Below are positions 20,362 through 29,075 of a stretch of DNA of 64,000 nt, one piece after another. Position 1 is the first letter of the stretch. Each line of letters starts with the position of its first letter. This DNA comes from Phaeodactylum tricornutum CCAP 1055/1 (Eukaryota > Bacillariophyta > Bacillariophyceae > Surirellales > Neidiaceae): positions 663,610 through 727,609 of the forward strand of contig NC_011684.1 in assembly GCF_000150955.2 (NCBI RefSeq), read 5' to 3'. The notes below the pieces were generated by a model. It did not search any database, was not told the DNA's origin, and saw only the letters and a list, made by a program, of their open reading frames with translations. Made by a program: the position numbers and the translations under genes.

Positions 20362-21239
20362 GTTGAGTCTGTTTCTTTCTTTGCGGAAGAGTCTACCAGT
20401 ACGGCAATTAGGAACGGCAAAGGTCTGGTCGAAAGGTTTGATCCGAGGCAAGAGGGAGAGAACTTTTTGTCCAAACGCTCTGTCACAGTCAACGCTTGGA
20501 GTTTTCGGCATGTGCTGTGTCGATCGATAGGCGTTGGTGCTGCTGTTTCGTGCGACTCCGGCGGTATACGGTACGAGACATTGCCGCATGGGGATTCCTC
20601 GGGTTCGGTACTGGTAGGTAATGCGTTGGGAGTGCTGTGCGTTGAGCAATATGTCTCACAGTCTAGGGAAACCGACCGATCGGTATCTACTTATGGCAAA
20701 GTCACGCGGAGCCCGTCGGTCTTGTCAGAAGGTGTGTGTTGAATCGCTGGACAGACGGGCACTGTGGAGAGAACACGTCTGGCTGACAAACAGACAAACA
20801 CACAGACAGACAGAACTATCCAGTGGAGTCGAATCGTATGGCGCAAGCTCCTTTCCCAGAATCTCACGGTCAGTCGCAGCTAGAGTAGTATCTGGGACTG
20901 ACTGTGACAATGATTCTTGACTATGACAAGTCACAATCAAGTCACTGTGAGCAACGCGAGAGTAAGCGCGGAACGGTCACGAGTCGCATAGACTGAACTG
21001 TGTACAACGAATGGCACAATCTATTGGGTTGCGCAGGGTTGCTTCCTTGCTTGTTTGCACGTCCTAAAATCAATCTCTCTAGAGTAGCATTCATTGCTTA
21101 CAGTTGCTTTGTTAGTAGAGAGTTTCCTTGGTTGCGATCGTGCGAGTGCCAATCCTGCCGTACAATCCCAAACCAAACTGTACCAATTCACCTTCGTTCC
21201 AACTCCAACGCTTCGACAGACCCATCCGTCCCTACCAAC
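20362..21239. other. Divergent promoter region, GDI and USP8-dimerisation-like gene
   Basis: About 880 bp. It contains an ACAAACAGACA-type short repeat near 20790-20815, TGACTGTGA at 20899-20907 and overlapping TCACTGTGA/AAGTCAC words up to 20950. Upstream open frames here lack ATG support. Confidence 0.4.
20899..20907 (+). promoter_or_regulatory. TGACTGTGA motif
   Basis: Variant copy of the recurring motif, in the divergent GDI/USP8-like promoter region. Confidence 0.35.
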
Positions 21240-22952
21240 ATGACGGCGGCGAACAGCGTTCAACCGCAGAGCGATCACGCTCCGAGCGAAGAGCGTCGAA
21301 AGCTACTCAACGAGGAATTAGCGGTACCACTGGTGTCGAATTTCTTCCCCATTGAAGGCTACTACACCGCGGCGCAAAAGGTTTTCGATAGCTTCCAGGA
21401 TGCCTTTGAACACCGACAGATCGACAACGCCTTTGTCTACGGGAAACGATACTGTCTCTTTGTAGTAGACGCTATTCCACAACACAATTACTTCAACGCT
21501 ACAAAAATCAAAAAGATGCAGAACCAGCATCATCGGCAGGTCGACCTCGTCATTGACCAACTCGACGTCGTGGCGACGTGGATGGACGAGTCGGAAATGG
21601 AGCGCCAAACGCGAGAGCGAGAAGAAGCCAAACGACGACGACAGCTCGCTATTCAAAGAGCCAAAGCGGAAACTGTGCGCTACCAACAACAGGAGCAGGA
21701 ACGCTATCGCCAATTGCAGCTACGGTTCGATCAACACAAGACACACAAAGAGAGTCTCAATGAGGATCCGGAGCACGTACAGGCATCGGCGATGGAAAAG
21801 TTGGAAAAGCTTCGAGCTCTCCAAAATGGTGTCGATGTGGCGGCACGCATTCCCCAAGATCCTTCCGGCGAAGAAGCGGGCAAACCTGGATCACGATACC
21901 GCCTTTTATCGGATTCCGAAGAAGACCACGCCGAGCAACAGCAAGGCGATCAAAGGAATCCACCCTACGATACAATCATTAGTGGGACCGTTCTGCCACC
22001 TCCTTTACCCCTTCCAAGTGCACCGCCATCCTACGATGCCATAGTTACATCTCGGTCGTCCCGCAACTTTTTGGGCCCGGCAGTGCCCTCGGAACCATTC
22101 CCCAAATCGACATTTTTGAACGGCAACAAGTTTGTGGACGAAACGACGGTAGCATTGCCCGCAACCCCCGAAACACCAGCACGCCGCCAGCGCGTTCCTA
22201 TGCGAGAGCTTCAGCACCGGTACAAGCAAACATACGTAAAATACCAACAGGCGGGGAAAATCAAGGTCTCCGGTATCAACACTTATCAAGGGCGGTTAAT
22301 CGAATCGACCAACGGATGTACAGTCATTTCAGCTTTAGTCGCCGCGCATCAATTATCCTCTCGATCGGGGGCAGTCACGGACGCAACCGTCATCAACGTG
22401 ATCGATCGGCAATGTGGACCACTCTTACGTGAAATACGGGGCAAACTTGGCTTGGGTGGTCACGCTCTGATTATTCCATCTGATGTACACGATCATCTTG
22501 TCGATCACAACATATTGTCACAAGAGACATTCGTTGGTGCCGCCGGCGGCAACATATTGGACGAAGGCCACATGAACGAGTTTCTCAAACTTTTGCAAGG
22601 AGATAGCGCACAGCATGCCAAAGCTGCCGCCACACTATTTTTTCGTGAGCACGTCATTTCAATTGTTAAATCACAGCATGGCAAAGCCATTAGTGGTAGC
22701 CTTAGTAACCAGGGCTTGTGCTGTTACGAATTAATCGATTCAATGCCGGGAATGTTTGATGGTGGACGAGGCATGGCGACTCGTACACGTTGTACGGATA
22801 TGGATTCTTTGCAAGTTCTATTGCGGTGGTACGCCTCGCGAAAATTTTCTGACTCCAACTGTTCCTACATTGACAAAACCATTTGGGATGACAGCATGGC
22901 TGACTTTGATCCCCGTGTCTTTCAAGGATTTGTTTGGGCGGCAGCCTCTTGA
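21240..22952 (+). CDS. USP8-dimerisation-like N-terminus with Cys-containing C-terminal domain
   Basis: 570 residues from the ATG at 21240; the open frame begins earlier but only with GTG. Residues about 35-130 (FFPIEGYYTAAQKVFDSFQ, AFVYGKRYCLFVVDAIPQH) resemble the USP8/AMSH dimerisation (MIT-like) domain that targets deubiquitinases to ESCRT. A charged coiled coil follows (ERQTREREEAKRRRQ), then a Pro-rich linker with PPPLPLPSAPPSYDAI, including a PPSY-like late-domain motif. The C-terminal 200 residues form a compact conserved-looking domain with ESTNGCTVISALVAAH and GLCCYELIDSMPG, and a C-terminal FDPRVFQGFVW. The Asn-Gly-Cys followed by a helix, with later His residues, recalls a papain-like cysteine peptidase, but I cannot assign a catalytic His. 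The ubiquitin/ESCRT link is inference. Confidence 0.6.
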   Translation: MTAANSVQPQSDHAPSEERRKLLNEELAVPLVSNFFPIEGYYTAAQKVFDSFQDAFEHRQIDNAFVYGKRYCLFVVDAIPQHNYFNATKIKKMQNQHHRQVDLVIDQLDVVATWMDESEMERQTREREEAKRRRQLAIQRAKAETVRYQQQEQERYRQLQLRFDQHKTHKESLNEDPEHVQASAMEKLEKLRALQNGVDVAARIPQDPSGEEAGKPGSRYRLLSDSEEDHAEQQQGDQRNPPYDTIISGTVLPPPLPLPSAPPSYDAIVTSRSSRNFLGPAVPSEPFPKSTFLNGNKFVDETTVALPATPETPARRQRVPMRELQHRYKQTYVKYQQAGKIKVSGINTYQGRLIESTNGCTVISALVAAHQLSSRSGAVTDATVINVIDRQCGPLLREIRGKLGLGGHALIIPSDVHDHLVDHNILSQETFVGAAGGNILDEGHMNEFLKLLQGDSAQHAKAAATLFFREHVISIVKSQHGKAISGSLSNQGLCCYELIDSMPGMFDGGRGMATRTRCTDMDSLQVLLRWYASRKFSDSNCSYIDKTIWDDSMADFDPRVFQGFVWAAAS

Positions 22953-25223
22953 ACGAATAAGTTTTGCAAAAGATGTCTCGGCAAAAGATATACGTGACTT
23001 TTTTCCATTGTTCGGCTATCCGCGAATGCGCGGCCCTTGCTTGTACAACAATCCGCATCAGAATTGAAATTAGAGCCTACCAGAAACGAAGCTCCAAGTG
23101 GTACATTGATAATAAAACCATCTTCAACGGAACAAAAAGGAAACTGCTGGAAAACTTTGTTTCGCCGTCATTCAGGAGTCCAGAATCTTGGGAAATTTGC
23201 GGAGTTCAGTTTTTCTATCTTGATCTCCAGCTGGCTTACCCAAATAAGCGCAAACTCGTACGAAACGCGATTGAATTTGCTGCTGCGAATTGTGAGGTCG
23301 ACCGTGTTGAGCGGAAAGATTGTCGGTTTTTACCAGTGGCAGAGCTGATCTGATTGAAGATGGGTTTGGCTGGTTACAAATCAAATATTCTATAAGGCAA
23401 TTGTCAAAAATATTGTTCTTTCCAGGTGCTCCAATGCCAACCAAAGTTGAATTAATTGTAAACGTTTCAACCTTTGCAGGGCAGGGCGCCTGTTTCGGGA
23501 ATGTTTTTTTCCCTTCTATTGTCGCAAGTTTCTGCTATCGGGCTCTGCCGTTACAAGCCGCTGGTGCATTGTATTGAATCAATCACCCTCTCCATGGTTT
23601 CGACCATGAATAGAGAAAACGAAAGATTTGAGCTCTCCGATTAAAGACAGGCCTTCTATATGAAGATCGTCGATTGACAAATTTGCCAAAGACTGGTCGA
23701 ATTGAAGCAACAACAAGTTGTAAGAGTCAGCCTTGGAGGACGGATCCGCTTTCAACTCTTCGATCTTTGCCCAATGTGATGGAAACAGTGGGGCGGATCA
23801 CAGCAAGAGGCCAAACACCGTACTCGAAGTCCCGAAAAAGAGGTCGGTGGGTGACCTAATCTGAAAAACAGTGTTGGGACAGATTGCATGTGTGACCGGA
23901 GGAGGCAATGCAGGCTAAATCTCCAGTGTCGCAGTAAAATGAAGGCTTCGCAATTTGCTCCGTAGCGATATCATAGGTGCTGGTGAAATAGTCATTCCCT
24001 GCGGATCCTTGAATCATTTTTTGATTCGCTTGGTGAATTCCGCGATAGGGATTCATTGTTGCTCAAAGCTTTTACATCCCACGACGAGAGTGATAAAAAG
24101 ATGAATCTTTGGTTGATGTAGAGACGCTGAGTATGCGAACATGTACGAATATTGTGAGCTCTTCGTGGATTTGTTAAGTATTGTCTGGTGGTCGGGTCTG
24201 TAGCATGCCTGTGGTCAGCATTACTTTGATTCGCATGTTGCGAAGAATTCTACTCAGCCAACCGTTTTGTGGCAAGTCTTACCGACCACTTGGTCTAATT
24301 GTAGAAGGCATGACTGATAAGCTGTCAGCAGCGGTTATGTAACAACCACTACACCCGATTCCTGGAGAAACTCCCTCTCACTCTACCTAGCTAGTTGCCT
24401 TGACTTCATAGCTTTTACTTACTGTCCTACCTACAGTTTATCCGGTCTGCTGATTCCAGAGGGGAGGCGTGTATGTGTGGCCAAACTTCGAAGACTGAAT
24501 TCTGTCAAATCAACCATTATATCATACATTACTCAATCCTTAGATGCCTAAATTTCATTTTACGTTAGGAACACAGTTTTCCGCGTGTGCAGCCAAATAG
24601 AAGTATTGCCTATTTTCGTTTACTGTTAGTTCCGCACCACTCTAGAGCACTGCAGAATCGCCATCAATCTCGAATATCTACCTAGTTCGCAAGGCTTAGT
24701 GTGTTGGCTGATTGAATGTTATATAGACTATTAGTTGGTCTATTTTCAGTTCGGTTAGTTTGCGTAATGCACCATACTAGAGGTTGGTTTCGCTTACATG
24801 CTACGGTTAGCTCCACCCAGATACTCCTAGTAGGCTTCACAGTTAACTACAATACGGCGTCGTTTTCTCCGAGAACCAGCTCACAATCTGTCGCCAACGG
24901 AAAAACCCTATCTCCAGATGGAGCACCGGTATTCACTGTCAGCTGTAGGCGGATGTGCGTGCACTGTTTTCCAATGTGACGATTGACAGTGACAGAGAAT
25001 GCAAACCAAATCGTTACGTGCTTTTTTTACTATGAGTGAATATAACAATACGTTCGGCGCAGTGTTCGTTGCGTACACTTTCTCAATTCTTCCGCCTGAT
25101 CAGACCCGATCAGACCCGAAGCGTGTGTCTTCTGTCCATTGCTGCTCAAGTTATCAAGATACGAGTCTTTCCGGCTGACTAAAGTTGCTCGTGTTCGTCG
25201 TGCGCAGTATCCTATTTACAATT
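22953..25223. other. Gene-poor interval before SCO1
   Basis: About 2.27 kb with only short frames and no recognisable domain. Two TGACAGTGA copies lie near its right end, upstream of SCO1. I see no supported gene. Confidence 0.4.
24933..24992. promoter_or_regulatory. Pair of TGACAGTGA motifs in inverted orientation
   Basis: TCACTGTCA at 24933-24941 and TGACAGTGA at 24984-24992, 51 bp apart start to start and facing each other, 230-290 bp upstream of the SCO1 ATG. Confidence 0.45.
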
Positions 25224-26474
25224 ATGAGTGTATGGGTGAAAGCAGGGAATCGAGCTCGAATTCCGGCTGTGTCGGCGCTCAGCGCTAACTGTATGCCGAG
25301 TTGTTCGTCGAGATTGTCTCCAGCCTTTCTCTCTGGTAAAGTGTTGCAAACAGGATCGGTACAGCGCTTCAGTAGCCAGACGGGGCGAGCCCCCCTTCCT
25401 CCGTCACCACGAGTATTGCCCCGACAGCATCAACAGATACACGTGGTGGAAACCAGTGCCGGTACGGGTCGTCAGCGGAATAACCTGCCGGATCTCTACG
25501 CACGAACCCGCGATCGTACACCCGTTTCTTGGCCTAGCTTTTTTCTAGCGGGAGTTGCGGCAGCGTCGGCGGTGGCCTACTACAGAATCGAGCGAGAACG
25601 GCGTTTGGAACGTGCCATGGGCAAAGTAGTCTCCAGTGAGTCGGATGGATGGACGCCTCGTCCAGGATTTTTGGCCAAGCGCAAATTCGTGGCCACAAAG
25701 TGGGGGTGGTTTCCGCAAGAGGATGGCTTTGGAGCGCGTGAGTGTGTTTTCAAAAATTGGCTTGTCCGTGTATGAGGCTACCCGGTACCACACGAATAGC
25801 ACGAGCCTTGTCGATCGGGTTGAAACGAATGCCACGACCGACCTCGCTTGTGAGCCATTGAAAAGCAGCTTATGTGTTTCGCGACTGCACGACCACCTAT
25901 GATCTATTCTATCGACACTTTACTCACAACCTGTGTTATTCGTGTTTACTTTGTAGCTGGCAAACCCGCCATTGGTGGACCTTGGTCCCTAGTGGATTTG
26001 GAAGGCAATCTTGTTACGAATCGTTCGTTTGAAGGAAAATGGCTTCTCCTTTATTTCGGTTTCGCCCGGTGTCCGGATATTTGCCCTTCCGAGATGATGA
26101 AAGTGGGACAAGTAATGGATACGCTCAAAAAGGATTTTCCCAAACTCTACGAAAAGGTCGTACCGGTTTTCGTTTCGGTGGATCCGGCGCGAGATTCGCT
26201 CAAGGCGCTCAAAGCCTACGGCACTGATTTTCATCCCGACTACGTCTTCTTAACGGGAGCACCAGATCAAGTCCAGCAAATGGCAAAGAAATACCGTGTC
26301 TACGTCAGTAAGGCTGATGAGTCGCCCGACGGCGACTATCTCGTGGATCACAGTATTGTCATTTATTTCCATGATGACACCGGTGACCTATCCGATTGTT
26401 TCACACAGTCGATGCGACCGTCCGATGTCGTGGAGAAGGTCGTGGAGCGAATGACTTTCACACCCTCGTACTAA
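25224..26474 (+). CDS. SCO1: SCO1/SCO2 mitochondrial copper chaperone
   Basis: Delivers copper to the CuA site of cytochrome c oxidase subunit 2. Exons 25224-25737 and 25957-26474, with a 219-bp intron (donor GTGAGT, acceptor TTTGTAG); the C|CT junction gives FGAPGKPAIGGPW. The protein has 343 residues. The N-terminal ~75 residues form an Arg/Ser-rich presequence. One transmembrane helix lies near 115 (FFLAGVAAASAVAYY). The thioredoxin-like domain has the copper ligands in FARCPDICPSEMM (CxxxC) and the partner His in DYLVDHSIVIYF, plus VFVSVDPARDS. All metal ligands are present, so it should be functional. Inner mitochondrial membrane, domain facing the intermembrane space. It converges on the SLC35C2-like gene with 90 bp between stops. 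Confidence 0.93.
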
Positions 26475-26564
26475 TGATCAGACTGATGTTGAATTATTGG
26501 TATCGCTCGGCATGAATTCGTAGTAAATTTCGAACTAGACGAGTCGCTGAGACTTCTGGATTGG

Positions 26565-27947
26565 TCATTGAGGCCGTATTGTTTTCTTGTTTGTCTCGTC
26601 ACCAACGTTCAAAAGTACAGGGCGTTCTGGTGCATCTTGCTTTTGCAGTTCAATATGGCCTTCTACGGAACCATTCCACTCTTCGTCGCCGAATAATTCA
26701 TTGTCGTTGTCGTCCATGCCGCGATCGGCGTGCCCGACCTGTTGGTATTGGTGGTGCTTTTCTGTCGTTTTGTCGACCTTTTGTTTGTTAAGATGAAAAG
26801 TGATTTTGTATAGAACGACGCCCAAAAATACAACAAAGCAACCAGTAATGTTGATAAGATTGAGTGAGTCGTCAAAGAAATACACACCAATTATTATTGT
26901 AATCATTTCCTTGATGACCCCACCAATCATGAGAATAATAGCAGTCGCGTTCATGATTAGATAAAACTCGCATAGAATCATGGCAATGGCAAAAAAGGCC
27001 CCAAACAATCCCAGCCCGAAAACGTGAAGAAATTGCGCCGTATCCATATGGTCAAACTTGGTCCAAGGTTTTTCTACTACCATGGAAAATGCGACCATGC
27101 TAAGACACATGGACGGTGCCAAGAGCCTCATGGTCGAAATAGTCGTCTTCAAAGGCGGATCGAGGGCTTGGAGCTTGAGTTGAACAAGTGTCCAGCGCGC
27201 TCCACTCAGTACGGAAGCCGCGAGACACATTAGAAAACCTCCAAGTTGAAAGTCCACTTCACCCGCTACGGTTAGAAACTCACCAGCCGCGATAACTGAA
27301 ATTACGAGCAATAGGCTCCATGTGATTTTTTCAATGCCAAACAAATAAGCCCATCCAAGCACAAAGACGGGAGTTGAGGCTTTGATCATGGTATAAAATG
27401 TAATGGAAATCGAGACCAAGCTCAGATTAGACAATCCCACATCACCCGAGGTGATGAGACCACAAGGAACGCTAAGCGCAAGCCATACGGGCCAGGACAT
27501 ACTGGCTACGCGTTCGCCACCGAAATAGGCTGGTTTGAGTGCACAAAGCGTTGCACTAAATATCCATTGCGCTCCGAAATGAATACTCGTCAAAAGTAGT
27601 GGACACGGAAAGGACAGATGCTCCGAACCAAAGACAAACTGTCGAGAAAAGAGAAAAACGCAGGAGATTGAGAATCGATTGAATACCTAGAAGAGATGCG
27701 ATACTGTATTTTTTGGCGTACCTTGTTGTAAGAGCTTAGCATTGCAGAAAACACAAACCAACCGAGCATCTGTAGAAAAAGGAAGTGTAGTTTTGAGTAC
27801 AATTCTGCAAACCAGTCATCTGTCGCAGTCGATAATGTATCTGGCAGTAAGGAGCCCAGCTCAGCTCATCCCACCCAACCCAGCCTAATCCGAACACCAC
27901 CAACGTACCGGTGGCAAATAGAAGCAGTGATCGTCGTAGAAACCCAT
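26565..27947 (-). CDS. SLC35C2/TPT-family nucleotide-sugar-type transporter
   Basis: Ten-helix drug/metabolite-superfamily carrier, most like SLC35C2 (Golgi/ERGIC, linked to GDP-fucose supply and Notch fucosylation in animals). Proposed exons are 27909-27947, 27722-27769 and 26565-27638. Introns of 139 and 83 bp have GTACGT/GTACGC donors and CTACAG/GACAG acceptors, all phase 0. The joined N-terminus reads WFVFSAMLSSYNK then FVFGSEHLSFPCPLLLTS, exactly the family start. The 39-nt first exon (MGFYDDHCFYLPP) is the least certain; the fallback start is the ATG at 27769. Other motifs: LSGARWTLVQLKLQ and GGVIKEMITIIIG. A 70-residue acidic/Gln-rich cytosolic tail follows. The predicted protein is 386 residues. 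Substrate unknown. Confidence 0.8.
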
Positions 27948-28213
27948 GGTATCTACGGACAGTTGTACGTCAGCACGAAATGCGCGAGTGGTAAAAGTCG
28001 ACTCCGATGTAGTAGAGCAAGATTTCAAGTTCCGTTCACGTTGAAGCCCGTCCCGCCACCCAATTCTACACAAAGAGCTGAAAATGGGATTTTGATTTGG
28101 CGCTGATCTGTGTTTTTCTTGGTTGCGATGTCCAATAGAGCAAGAAACGAGCGGGCCTCGTGATACGGTCGACATAGGAAAAGGAAAAGATGTTTGCGGC
28201 GTTGGCATTCTAC

Positions 28214-28288
28214 TCACTGTCAGTCACTGTCAATTCACGAGCCGAGTGCTCTACATGAGTTGTAACAATAGCTCGGCACTGACAGTGA
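28214..28288. promoter_or_regulatory. Cluster of three TGACAGTGA motifs
   Basis: TCACTGTCA at 28214-28222 and 28224-28232, spaced one helical turn apart (10 bp), then TGACAGTGA at 28280-28288. They sit 267-341 bp upstream of the proposed SLC35C2-like ATG at 27947. The densest cluster in the window. Confidence 0.5.
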
Positions 28289-28522
28289 AAACTGTTGGTT
28301 GGATAGAGGAACAAAGTGTGAATCCGTCAGAGATCGTCGCTTGTGCTTCCTAACAGACGAACTGGAAGTCAGAATGCAAACTACCCTTTACCGCCAACGA
28401 TGTCCTATGTTATGAGGGGCAAAGCCGATGCATCAAAGAAAACATGCCAACCTAAGTGAATTGAAGAATAACAGGCGAGCGAGGTCGCCATACACCATTA
28501 GTCTCGACGTTTTTCCAATTTC

Positions 28523-28580
28523 TCACAGTCAGCATCTTTTCGTTCAGAAAAACCGACAGTAGTAATGTCGATGACTGTGA
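28523..28580. promoter_or_regulatory. Pair of TGACTGTGA motifs, inverted
   Basis: TCACAGTCA at 28523-28531 and TGACTGTGA at 28572-28580, 49 bp apart and facing each other, the same arrangement as the pair upstream of SCO1. Confidence 0.4.
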
Positions 28581-28830
28581 ATGTGAATTAGCGGTAGCGT
28601 TATCGGAAGCTATATTCAGCGCTGGGGGAAAATACGTATAGTATGATACCCCTCATAAAGTTATCCCACCAATTTAAAAGCAGCTTGGCATTCCGGTAAT
28701 CTGAGTCCATATCTCTGTAGGACCTGTTCACTCATAAAGCTTGGTGTCGGTTCGCGTTGGCTTTTTGCTCACTATCAATAAATATCTTGAACGAAATCCC
28801 TGGTCTCTTTTGAACACTTTAGAAGACAGC

Positions 28831-28943
28831 AAAGCGTCGTTTCCGAAGGACACGAGAGTGCATAGTGCAATCTATGGCAACGGAAGTGCAAAGCACCGTT
28901 TCCGAAAGACAGGAGAGTGCAAAGTGCAATCTATGGCAACGGA
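28831..28943 (+). repeat. Two-copy tandem repeat, 59-bp period
   Basis: Units start at 28831 (AAAGCGTCGTTTCC) and 28890 (AAAGCACCGTTTCC). Within the shared part they differ at few positions and both contain AGTGCAATCTATGGCAACGG. Non-coding, between two genes; probably a recent local duplication. Confidence 0.8.
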
Positions 28944-29075
28944 ACACAAAAATAGTGCCAGTCAAACGTTTTGCAAGATATCAGCCATATTGGAGTCTCG
29001 CGAAAGAGAGCAATCATTCACTAGAATAGAAAGACACCTTAGCAATCTTTCTACAATCATCTGCAGTTATGCAAT

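Larger units (their letters stand above)
27948..29075. other. Intergenic region with motif cluster and 59-bp tandem repeat
   Basis: About 1.13 kb upstream of the SLC35C2-like gene and downstream of the ABC1 kinase. It contains five copies of TGAC[A/T]GTGA between 28214 and 28580 and a two-copy 59-bp tandem repeat at 28831-28943. A 198-codon frame starting near 28741 runs antisense into the ABC1 kinase and has no domain support. Confidence 0.45.
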
